Shown: positions 24,739 to 32,355 of the stretch, piece after piece
Layout: each line of letters starts with the position of its first letter
Position numbering within the stretch: the stretch's first letter is position 1
The notes under the pieces: model-generated
What the model was told of the DNA's origin: nothing
The model's database searches: none
The model's input: only the letters and a program-made list of their open reading frames with translations
Position numbers and translations under genes: made by a program
From: Glycomyces sambucus
Lineage (GTDB): Bacteria > Actinomycetota > Actinomycetes > Mycobacteriales > Micromonosporaceae
Direction of reading: 5' to 3'
Assembly: GCF_900102815.1 (NCBI RefSeq)
Contig: NZ_FNGF01000008.1
Span: 166,872 to 230,871, forward strand
Length of the DNA stretch: 64,000 nucleotides

Positions 24739-25644
24739 ATGCACCAGCCCGATCGGGTCGTACTCAGGGAGGTCGCCCCGCGCGACGGGCTCCAGAACGA
24801 GCCGCCGGTGCCCGCGGCCGACAAGATCCGCCTCATCGACGCGCTCGCGCGCACCGGGCTCTCCCGCATCGAGGCCGTCAGCTTCGTGCACCCCAGGGCC
24901 GTCCCGCAGATGGCCGACGCCGCCGAGGTGTGGGCGGCCGTCGAGAAGCACCCCGGCATCCGCTACTCCGCGCTGGCCCCCAACCGCCGCGGCGTCGAGC
25001 GGGCCCTGGACGCCGGGTTCAGCGCCGTCGAGGTCGTCGTCTCCGCCTCCGAGACCCACAACCGGGCGAACATCGGGCGCGGCGTCGACGAATCGCTCGC
25101 CGAACTCCCCGACATCTGCGCGCTCGCGAAGGAGCACCTGGCGTCCGTCGAGGTCATCATCGCGACCAGCTTCGGCTGCCCCTTCGAAGGCGACATCGCG
25201 CCCGCGCAGGTCGCGCGGATCGTCGAGGCCGCCGAGGCCGCGGGCGCCGGGCGGGTCGCGTTCGGCGACACCACCGGGATGGGCACGCCGCGGCGCGTCA
25301 CCGACCTCCTCGACGCCGTCGCCACCGGCCTGCCGATGCTCATGCACTTCCACGACACGCGGGGCACCGCGCTGGCGAACCTGCTCACCGCCCTCGACCG
25401 CGGCGTCACCGAGTTCGACGCCAGCGTCGGTGGGATCGGCGGCTGCCCCTTCGCGCCCGGGGCCTCGGGGAACGTCGCCACCGAGGAGGTGGTGCACATG
25501 CTCCACGATATGGGCGTCGACACCGGCGTGGACCTCGACGCGCTCATCGCCGTCGCCGAACTGGCCCAGGAGGTCGTCGGCCGCCCCCTCGAATCCGGGG
25601 TCCTGCGCGCCGGACCGCGCACCAGGCTCTCGCCCAAACCGTAA
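24739..25644 (+). CDS. mvaB: Hydroxymethylglutaryl-CoA lyase
   Basis: Cleaves HMG-CoA to acetyl-CoA and acetoacetate, the last step of leucine breakdown. It has 301 residues. Motifs in order: LREVAPRDGLQNE (HMGL-like active-site Arg-Asp), SFVHPRAVPQMAD, FGCPFEGDIAPAQV, FGDTTGMGTP, HFHDTRGTALAN (metal His pair) and the catalytic-Cys loop GGIGGCPFAPGASGN. ATG 24739 has GGAG upstream. No other leucine-catabolic gene lies in the window. A strong terminator follows. Confidence 0.94.
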   Translation: MHQPDRVVLREVAPRDGLQNEPPVPAADKIRLIDALARTGLSRIEAVSFVHPRAVPQMADAAEVWAAVEKHPGIRYSALAPNRRGVERALDAGFSAVEVVVSASETHNRANIGRGVDESLAELPDICALAKEHLASVEVIIATSFGCPFEGDIAPAQVARIVEAAEAAGAGRVAFGDTTGMGTPRRVTDLLDAVATGLPMLMHFHDTRGTALANLLTALDRGVTEFDASVGGIGGCPFAPGASGNVATEEVVHMLHDMGVDTGVDLDALIAVAELAQEVVGRPLESGVLRAGPRTRLSPKP

Positions 25645-25663
25645 GCGCCGCAGACGGAAAGGC

Positions 25664-25699
25664 GAGGGCCCCGGGGTCTCGAACCTCCCCGGGGCCCTC
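25664..25699 (+). terminator. Perfect 13-bp hairpin after HMG-CoA lyase gene
   Basis: Arms 25664-25676 and 25687-25699 are perfectly complementary around a 10-base loop, 20 bp after the stop codon. Confidence 0.8.
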
Positions 25700-25836
25700 C
25701 TCCGGACACCGCCACAGGACGGCCGGTGCCCGCGTGCCGGGTAAAACCTCCGAATACCCGGACGACTCATCGTGACATCGGAACCCCCGGAGCGGACACG
25801 CATCTCGGACGAACCTCACGTCACAGTTCGCTAACA

Positions 25837-26436
25837 CTAGGTGTCCTTCGGCACATGCTCGGCGAACTTCCAGGCCGCGAGCACCGCCGCGACCACCAGC
25901 AGACCGAACACGCCCCGCCACCCGTACAGGGGCAGCGCCAGCAGGGCCAGGACCCCGGCCGCGATCCCCGCCAGCAGCGACGCCGCCGACAGGGCGACCG
26001 ACGCCGAACCGTCCCCGACCTCCGCCGCCGCCAGCACCCGGCCCGACACCGCGACCACCGTCCCCGACGCGGCCCCCAGCAGGCCCGCCGCGGCCACCGC
26101 GAACGCGAACCCCGGCGCCAGCGCCACCGCCAGTGCCAACAGGGCGAGGACGCCGGCGCCGGACGCACCCACCGCGCGGGCCCGCCCCAGGGGGCCCGTC
26201 CGCGGCACGGTGCCCACCGCTGCCGTGAAACCGATCGCGAAGGCGCCCAGGGGCCACAGCCGCGTGCCCGGCCCCGCCGCGAAGTGCGCGGCGACGTCGG
26301 CGGCGAGGAACGCCGCCACCGCGCCCGCGGCGAACGCCACGGCCTGGGCGTACGCCGCCCACAGTGCGGCCGCCCAGCGCCGGGCGGCGGGGCGCCTGCC
26401 GGCCCGGACGGGCCGTGTCTCCATCGAAGCGGTCAT
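25837..26436 (-). CDS. Half-size MFS-like membrane protein
   Basis: About 199 residues with some six hydrophobic, Ala-rich segments after a basic N-terminus (RPVRAGRRPAARR). The pattern resembles one six-helix half of a major-facilitator protein (ALWAAYAQAVAF, then a GRARAV loop), but a full MFS protein would be twice as long and no second half is present on either side. It may be a truncated remnant or a genuine short membrane protein. TAGCGT (26444-26449) seven bases before ATG 26436 gives it a leaderless promoter, which argues that it is expressed. Confidence 0.65.
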   Translation of the reverse strand: MTASMETRPVRAGRRPAARRWAAALWAAYAQAVAFAAGAVAAFLAADVAAHFAAGPGTRLWPLGAFAIGFTAAVGTVPRTGPLGRARAVGASGAGVLALLALAVALAPGFAFAVAAAGLLGAASGTVVAVSGRVLAAAEVGDGSASVALSAASLLAGIAAGVLALLALPLYGWRGVFGLLVVAAVLAAWKFAEHVPKDT

Positions 26437-26637
26437 GCCCTCGACGCTAAGCGCGCCGGAGCCCTTGCGCCCCAGTCGGACGACCGGTCGCGGCGACCGG
26501 TCCCCGACCCCGGTCACGCCCGGGGTTCCTCCAGGTCAGGGCGAGCGGCGCCCATCCCAGTCGAATGACAGATGCGGCCCCGCCCCGCGCGCGGATAGGG
26601 TTGGGGCGTCCCCGGTCGTTCTGAGGATGGAGTCGCC

Positions 26638-29451
26638 GTGTCGCCTGCTTCCGGCCCCGCCCCGCAGTTCCTGCGCGAGACCCGGGACGCCGCCGTCCCG
26701 GACTACGGCGAGTCCCCCGCCCCCGCGCTCCGCGCCGTCCTCTACGGCCGCGACCGCGAACTCGACTCGATCCAGGCGCTCCTGGACGGCGCCCGCGTCG
26801 GCCACGGCGGCGCACTGGTCGTCCGCGGCGAGCCCGGCATCGGCAAGTCCGCGATCGTCGACGCCGTCATCCCCCGCGCCGAGGGCTTCACCGTCCTGCG
26901 CACCCTCGGCGTCGAGGCCGAGCACACCTGGTCCTACGCGGGCCTCCAGATGCTGCTCCACCCGCTGCTGCACCGGCTCGACCGGCTCCCCGCCGCCCAG
27001 GCCGACGCCCTGCGCACCGCGCTCGGCATGGCCGACGGCACCGGCCGCGCCCACTCGCTCCAGGTCGGCCTCGCCCTCCTGAACCTCCTCGTCGACGCCT
27101 CCGCGAAGCAGCCCGTGTACGTGGTCATCGACGACGCCCACTGGCTCGACCGCGACTCCACCAACGCGCTCCTGTTCGCCGCCCGCCGCCTGTCGACCGA
27201 GTCCATCGGGATGGTCCTGGTCGTGCGCGACGGCTTCGCCCCCGACTTCCCGGCCCCGGGCATCCCCGAACTCACCCTCGGGCCGCTCGACCTCGACGCG
27301 TCCCAGTCGATCCTCGACATGCGCGCCGACGAGATCCCCTTCACCAGCCGCGACTGGATCCTGCGCATGGCCGAGGGGAACCCGCTGGCGCTCCTGGAGC
27401 TGCCGGCCGCCGACAACGAGGAGTCGCTGCTGCGCGCCGACACCTCCAACAGCCGCTACTCCACGACCTCGCGCATCAAGCAGGCGTTCACCGAGCGCAT
27501 CATCGCCCTCCCCGAGTCGACCCGCACCATCATGCTGCTGGCCGCCGCCGAGGAGACCGGCGAGACCGCCGTCATCGCCGAGGCCGCCGCCCGCATGGGC
27601 TCCAGCCTCGCCGACCTCGAACCCGCCGAAGTCGACGACCTGCTGCGCTACCACCGGGGCCGCATCGAGTTCGTGCACCCCCTGATCCGCTCCACCGCCT
27701 ACCACTCGGCGCCGCGGGCGCGGCGCATCGAGGCCCACCGGGCCCTGTCCGAGGCGTTCGGCGACGACGACATCCGCGCCGCCCGCCACCTCGCCGCCGC
27801 CACCACCGGCCTCGACGAGAAGGCCGCCGCCGCCCTGGAGTCCATCGCCTCCTACGAGGCCGAGCGCGGCGGCTGCGTCGCCGAGATGGCCGCCCTCGAA
27901 CGCTCCGCGAGCTTCACCCCCGACCCCTCCCGCCGGGCCCGGCGCCTCACCGAGGCCGCCCAGTGCGCCTACGCCGCGGGCATGACCGGGAAGGCCGTCG
28001 AACTCGCCGAGGCCGCCGAACGGCTCACCGACGACCACCTGCTGCTCGCCCGCACCGCGCTCATCCGCGCGACCGTCCTGTCCTGGGCCGGGCACTCCAA
28101 GGGGTTCGACGTGTGGATGGAGTCGGCCGAGCACTACGCGGCCACCGGCCACGAGAACACCGGCTACCCGCTGCTGCGCGGCGTCTGGAACGCCTGGGAG
28201 ACCGGCGACTTCGCGAAGGTGAAGTACGCCTCGGGCCTCGCCTCCAAGTACGGCGGCTCGAACAACGCCTGGGTGCGCCGCCTCGCGCGCGCCGCCGCCG
28301 GGCTCAACCGCCAGCCCGACGACACCGCCGGGGAGGCGGTCGACGCGCTGCGCTCCCTCTACGACTACTACCAGCCCCTCCACGAGGACTTCCAGGCGTT
28401 CGACCAGGTCCTGGCCGCGCGCTGGCGGTTCCTCGCCGGCGACGTGCCGGCCGCGTACCAGGCGGCGAGCGAGCAGGTGCGCTGGTGCCGCGAGCGCGGG
28501 GCGATGAGCCCGCTCGTGCAGGCGCTCCTGGTCCAGGCGCAGACGCAGTTCCACTACGGCCGGTACGCCGACGCGCAGGCGTCGGCTACCAGCGCGATCG
28601 AGCTGGCGCACGAGCAGAACGACCGCCGGGCGCTCATGCAGGGCCGCATCTGGGTGCTGCTGCCGATCGCGGCGATCCGCGGCGAGGAGCGGCGCTGCCG
28701 CGAACTCGTGGCCGCCGCGATCCAGGACGCCCCCGAGGACTCGGTGATTCCCGCCGACACCGCGCTGGGCCTGCTCGAACTGGGGCTGGGCCGGTACGAG
28801 GCGGCGTTCGACCGGCTGCTGCGCATCGCCGAGGGCGTCACGCCCATGGAGGTGCTGACGCAGGTCCCCACCCTGGTCGAGGCCGCGTTCCGGGCCGGGC
28901 GGCTGGCGGAGGTGAAGGAGGCGTTCGACTGGTTCGCCGACTGGGCCGACGCGACGGGCCGCTCGTACTGGGAGGCCCTGGTCGAGCGCTGCCGGGCCCT
29001 CATGGCGACCGAGGCCGAGGCCGGGACGCACTTCGCGCGGGCGGTGGAGCTGCACCGCGCCGACGACATCGACCCGTTCGAGCGGGCCCGCACCGAACTC
29101 GTCTACGGCGAGTGGCTGCGCCGGGTGCGCCGCATCAACGAGGCCCGCGCGCACCTGCGCGAGGCCACGGAGGTGTTCGAGCGCCTGGGCGCCGTCCCGT
29201 GGACCCAGCGGGCCCAGGGCGAGCTGCGCGCGGCGGGCGACTCGACGGCGGTGCAGGCCAAGCCCGACCTCGCCGAGCTCCTCACTCCCCAAGAGCTGCA
29301 GGTGGTCCGCCTCGCCGCGGACGGCCTCACCAACCGCCAGATCGGCGAGCAGCTGTTCGTCAGCCCCCGCACGGTGGGCTACCACCTGTACAACGCCTAC
29401 CCGAAGCTCGGCGTCTCCTCCCGGACGGAGCTGGCGAAGCTCGACCTGTGA
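26638..29451 (+). CDS. LAL-type (large ATP-binding) LuxR-family regulator 1
   Basis: A 937-residue STAND/MalT-like regulator. The Walker A motif GEPGIGKS is at 64-71, the Walker B VYVVIDDAHWLD around 160-171, a long helical (TPR-like) middle follows, and a C-terminal LuxR HTH starts LTPQELQVVRLAADGLTN and ends YPKLGVSSRTELAKL. Such regulators oligomerise on ATP and inducer binding and activate transcription; the inducer is unknown. GTG 26638 follows GATGGAG. It is paralogous to the second LAL protein 3 kb downstream, sharing the HTH almost residue for residue. The stop is one base from the convergent vapC. Confidence 0.92.
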   Translation: MSPASGPAPQFLRETRDAAVPDYGESPAPALRAVLYGRDRELDSIQALLDGARVGHGGALVVRGEPGIGKSAIVDAVIPRAEGFTVLRTLGVEAEHTWSYAGLQMLLHPLLHRLDRLPAAQADALRTALGMADGTGRAHSLQVGLALLNLLVDASAKQPVYVVIDDAHWLDRDSTNALLFAARRLSTESIGMVLVVRDGFAPDFPAPGIPELTLGPLDLDASQSILDMRADEIPFTSRDWILRMAEGNPLALLELPAADNEESLLRADTSNSRYSTTSRIKQAFTERIIALPESTRTIMLLAAAEETGETAVIAEAAARMGSSLADLEPAEVDDLLRYHRGRIEFVHPLIRSTAYHSAPRARRIEAHRALSEAFGDDDIRAARHLAAATTGLDEKAAAALESIASYEAERGGCVAEMAALERSASFTPDPSRRARRLTEAAQCAYAAGMTGKAVELAEAAERLTDDHLLLARTALIRATVLSWAGHSKGFDVWMESAEHYAATGHENTGYPLLRGVWNAWETGDFAKVKYASGLASKYGGSNNAWVRRLARAAAGLNRQPDDTAGEAVDALRSLYDYYQPLHEDFQAFDQVLAARWRFLAGDVPAAYQAASEQVRWCRERGAMSPLVQALLVQAQTQFHYGRYADAQASATSAIELAHEQNDRRALMQGRIWVLLPIAAIRGEERRCRELVAAAIQDAPEDSVIPADTALGLLELGLGRYEAAFDRLLRIAEGVTPMEVLTQVPTLVEAAFRAGRLAEVKEAFDWFADWADATGRSYWEALVERCRALMATEAEAGTHFARAVELHRADDIDPFERARTELVYGEWLRRVRRINEARAHLREATEVFERLGAVPWTQRAQGELRAAGDSTAVQAKPDLAELLTPQELQVVRLAADGLTNRQIGEQLFVSPRTVGYHLYNAYPKLGVSSRTELAKLDL

Positions 29452-29452
29452 G

Positions 29453-29839
29453 TCAGCGGTACAACCGCACCGCGACGGTGCGGACGTGCCGCTCCAGTTT
29501 CGCGTCGGTCGTGGCGAGCGGGCAGTCGAGCAGTTCTGCGAGGGCGACATAGCTCGCGTCGTACGGGTTGAGGTTGTCCCGGAGGTCCCACGCCCGCGGC
29601 CCGGTCACCGACTCCGGGTACCGGACGAACGGCAGCGACGCCTTGACCAGGAGTGCGCCCTCGGCACGCTCCCGGGTGATCCTGCCGCCCATGAGGAGCC
29701 CGCGGAGCGCACTCTGGAACTCGTAGTCGAGGAGGTGCGGGACGTGCAGCTCGCCTCCGGTGAGGTCCGCCAGGAGCTCGGGGGACGGGGCCGCCCCGGC
29801 GAGGGCTTCGACCAGGGCCGAGTTGTCGAGCACGATCAC
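29453..29839 (-). CDS. vapC: VapC-type PIN-domain ribonuclease toxin
   Basis: A PIN-domain endoribonuclease of 128 residues. The acidic active-site residues are visible: Asp5 (MIVLDNSALVE), Glu40 (DYEF), Asp94 (PYDASYVALAE) and Asp112 (TTDAKLE). The GTG start at 29839 shares GTGA with the antitoxin stop, the usual coupled antitoxin-toxin order. RNA target unknown. Confidence 0.93.
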   Translation of the reverse strand: MIVLDNSALVEALAGAAPSPELLADLTGGELHVPHLLDYEFQSALRGLLMGGRITRERAEGALLVKASLPFVRYPESVTGPRAWDLRDNLNPYDASYVALAELLDCPLATTDAKLERHVRTVAVRLYR

Positions 29840-30072
29840 GCTTCGCGCGTCTTCCGGACCTCGTCGAGGATGTCGGCGCGATCGGCGCCCCCGCCGAGCG
29901 CCTTGAGCGCTTCGAGCCGTCCGCGCAGGTCGTCGGCGGTCGGTCGCGCGACCGCCTCGGTCAGCAGCTGCGCGGTGTAGGCCGACAGCGACTGCCGGGC
30001 CCGAGCGGCCCGCGCCTTCAGTTCCGCGAGCACCTCTTCATCGAGGTCGCGCACTTGCAGGTTCTTCACCAT
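29836..30072 (-). CDS. vapB: VapB-type ribbon-helix-helix antitoxin
   Basis: A 78-residue antitoxin that should neutralise VapC and bind its own operator. The N-terminus MVKNLQVRDLDEEVLAELK followed by ARARQSLSAYTAQLL is the FitA/VapB-like RHH fold, and the C-terminal tail is the likely toxin-binding part. ATG 30072 is chosen because GGAG lies six bases upstream; ATG 30093 would add seven residues. The 38-bp palindrome directly upstream is the probable operator. Confidence 0.9.
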   Translation of the reverse strand: MVKNLQVRDLDEEVLAELKARAARARQSLSAYTAQLLTEAVARPTADDLRGRLEALKALGGGADRADILDEVRKTREA

Positions 30073-30101
30073 CTGCGTCTCCAAGAGCATCACTCACCGG
30101 A

Positions 30102-30139
30102 CCGTTCTGCATGTCCCGAATGTGGGACATGCAGAACGG
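30102..30139. promoter_or_regulatory. Perfect 16-bp inverted repeat upstream of vapBC
   Basis: Arms 30102-30117 and 30124-30139 are exactly complementary around GAATGT. It begins 29 bp upstream of the vapB start and ends 42 bp after the MFS gene stop. It can serve as the VapB operator, as a terminator for the MFS gene, or both. The arm core is TGTCCC/GGGACA. Confidence 0.75.
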
Positions 30140-30181
30140 GTGTGTCGCCATCATACGCCGCTTTCCGGCGGCCCGGCCCGT

Positions 30182-31549
30182 TCAGGCCGCGGCCGGGGTC
30201 CGCCAGGGGCGGGTCGTGGCCTGGAGGGCCGCTCCCGCGAGGAGGATCGCGGCGATCGTCCACGCCGCCAGGCGGTAGCCGTCGACGGCCGTCGCGCCAA
30301 GGCCCCAGGCGAGGGCGGCCACGACCGGGCCGAGCGAGGCGCCGATCGTGCGGGTCGTGGCCATGAACGCGCCCGCCGTCCCCGACTGCTCCGGCGGCGC
30401 CGACGCGAGCAGGTACGCGTTCATCGGGATGCTGAACAGGCCCATCGCCGCGCCCGCGACCCCGATGCGGACGCCGAGGTCCATCAGGCCCGTCGAGCCG
30501 TCCACGAGCAGCAGTGGCACCGTCGCGGCCACCGCCATGACGGCGCCGGCGAACGAGACGCGGCCGGGCCCGAACCGGTCCGAGAGCCAGCCCGCGACCG
30601 GCGTCGTCACCGCCACGCCGCCGATGAACGCGAGCATCACCGTCGAGACGGTCTCGGGGCGCACCAGGTGCACGTCGGTGAGCAGGAACGGCAGCGCGAA
30701 GTTGAGCAGGCCGGTCATCGTCGACAGGAGCGTCAGGCTCAGCAGCGCCCCGGCCAGCAGCGGCGACCGCAGCAGCGCCACCGTCGGCGCCGACGCGGGC
30801 TGGCGCACCCACACCGTCGCGAGCGCCACGCTCGCCGCCAAGGCGCCCAGCGCGATCCACGGCGAGGTGTCCACGTACTCGAACGCGAGCAGGAACGCCG
30901 CGATCGCGCCGCCCGAGGTGGCGACGTCCACCACCAGCGCCTTATCGGGGCGCGGCAGCCCGGTCCCGTTGGAGGGCACCGTGAGCGCGAGGGCCGCCAC
31001 CGCCACCGCCGACAGGGCCGCGAAGACCCAGAACAGGCCCTGCCAGCCGAAGGCGCCCACCACGAAGCCCCCGGCGCCCACGGTCCCCATCCCACCGACG
31101 GTCATCATCAGCGCGATCACCGACACGGCCCGGCCGCGCCGCTCCGGCGCCGACGCGGTCACGATGATCCGGCCGGTCATCCCGAACAGCAGCCCCCCGA
31201 GGAGCCCCGACAGGGCCCGCGCCAGCAGGAGGGTCGCGAACGTCGGCGCGAGCGCCGCCGCGACCGACCCGAGCGCCAGCGCGCCCATCGAGAACACCGA
31301 GACCGCGCGCAGGTCGGCGCGCTCGGCGAGGCGCCCGGCCGCGATCGCCACCGCGCCCGTCGGCAGCGCGTAGGCGAGGAGCACCCACGCCGTCGCCGAC
31401 TCCGACACCGCGAAACCGGTGCGGATCAGCGGCAGCGCCACCGCGATGCTCGACATGCCCGCCGCCACCACGAGCTGCGCGAATCCCACGGCGGCGATGG
31501 CCGCCCAGTCGGTCCTGGTCGCGGCCTCTTGGGCCGCATCTGTAGTCAT
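30182..31549 (-). CDS. MFS transporter (drug/metabolite efflux type)
   Basis: A 455-residue major-facilitator permease with about twelve helices. The first helix is ALPLIRTGFAVSESATAWVLLAYALPTGA, seen in part, and motif A-like loop GRLAERADLRAVSV follows. The later SDRFGPGRVSFAG loop is the second-half equivalent. It is probably proton-driven export; substrate unknown. ATG 31549 follows TAGCGT (31557-31562) by seven bases on the minus strand, again leaderless. It is divergent from an FMN reductase gene. Confidence 0.9.
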   Translation of the reverse strand: MTTDAAQEAATRTDWAAIAAVGFAQLVVAAGMSSIAVALPLIRTGFAVSESATAWVLLAYALPTGAVAIAAGRLAERADLRAVSVFSMGALALGSVAAALAPTFATLLLARALSGLLGGLLFGMTGRIIVTASAPERRGRAVSVIALMMTVGGMGTVGAGGFVVGAFGWQGLFWVFAALSAVAVAALALTVPSNGTGLPRPDKALVVDVATSGGAIAAFLLAFEYVDTSPWIALGALAASVALATVWVRQPASAPTVALLRSPLLAGALLSLTLLSTMTGLLNFALPFLLTDVHLVRPETVSTVMLAFIGGVAVTTPVAGWLSDRFGPGRVSFAGAVMAVAATVPLLLVDGSTGLMDLGVRIGVAGAAMGLFSIPMNAYLLASAPPEQSGTAGAFMATTRTIGASLGPVVAALAWGLGATAVDGYRLAAWTIAAILLAGAALQATTRPWRTPAAA

Positions 31550-31723
31550 GGCCGCCACGCTACGGACGCGGCGACTTGCGGCGCATCTGTAATACGACCT
31601 GTCGGCCCGCCCGCCACCGGTCACCTGCGGTTCCAGTCGCCGGCCAGTCGACCGACGGATGACGTGCCGGTCGGTCCGTCCGTAGCTTCGGTCCCGAACG
31701 GCACCGACAGTGAAGGAACCACC

Positions 31724-32326
31724 ATGAGCGACAAGCTGCACCTGGGCGTCATCATCGGATCGACCCGCGAGGGCCGCTGGGCCCCCGCCCCCGCGAACTG
31801 GATCGCCGGCGTCGCGGCCGAGCACGGCGGCTTCGACGTCGACCTCATCGACCTGCTCGACGCGGACCTGCCCCAGCACCTCGCCGAGCACGACATGTGG
31901 TCGACCGACAGCGACCGGTCCGCGCCCGTCGCCGCCCTCGCCGACCGGCTCGACCGCGCCGACGCGTTCGTGGTCGTCTCCGGGGAGTACAACATGTCGA
32001 TCCCCGCCTCCCTCAAGCACGCGATCGACTTCTACATGAACGAGTGGGCCGCCAAGCCCGTCGCCCTGGTCACCTACGGCGGCAAGCTCTCCGGCGGGCA
32101 GAACGCCGCCCAGCACCTGCGCCAGATCTTCCCCGAGCTGCGCACCCTCACCATCCGCAACTCGATCTCGTTCCCCCGCTTCTACCAGCACTTCGACGAG
32201 CGCGGCGAGTTCACCAAGTTCGACGAGAACGGGCCGGCCGCCAAGACCCTCCTCGACGAGCTGCACTGGTGGGGCCGGGCCCTCGCCAACGCCCGCGCCG
32301 CGACCCCCATGCCGAGCCCGTACTAG
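31724..32326 (+). CDS. NADPH-dependent FMN reductase family protein
   Basis: A flavodoxin-fold flavin/quinone reductase of 200 residues. It begins HLGVIIGSTREGRWAPAPANW, the FMN phosphate-binding loop, and carries the SGEYNMSIPASLKHAIDF motif of the family. It probably reduces FMN, quinones or azo compounds with NAD(P)H. GAAGGAACC precedes ATG 31724. Its divergence from an efflux pump and its position before a LAL regulator suggest a stress or detoxification role, which is inference. Confidence 0.9.
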   Translation: MSDKLHLGVIIGSTREGRWAPAPANWIAGVAAEHGGFDVDLIDLLDADLPQHLAEHDMWSTDSDRSAPVAALADRLDRADAFVVVSGEYNMSIPASLKHAIDFYMNEWAAKPVALVTYGGKLSGGQNAAQHLRQIFPELRTLTIRNSISFPRFYQHFDERGEFTKFDENGPAAKTLLDELHWWGRALANARAATPMPSPY

Positions 32327-32355
32327 GCGCTGCGGGCGGCGGTACCGTTGGAGCC

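Noticed and set aside
26536..29550. Roughly 1,000-codon open frame antisense to the first LAL gene (also similar long frames opposite the second LAL, Hsp70-fusion and GH3 genes)
   Set aside because: Such frames arise from GC-rich third positions of the real gene. Their products are Gly/Val/Arg/Ala-rich with no domain, and have no ribosome site.
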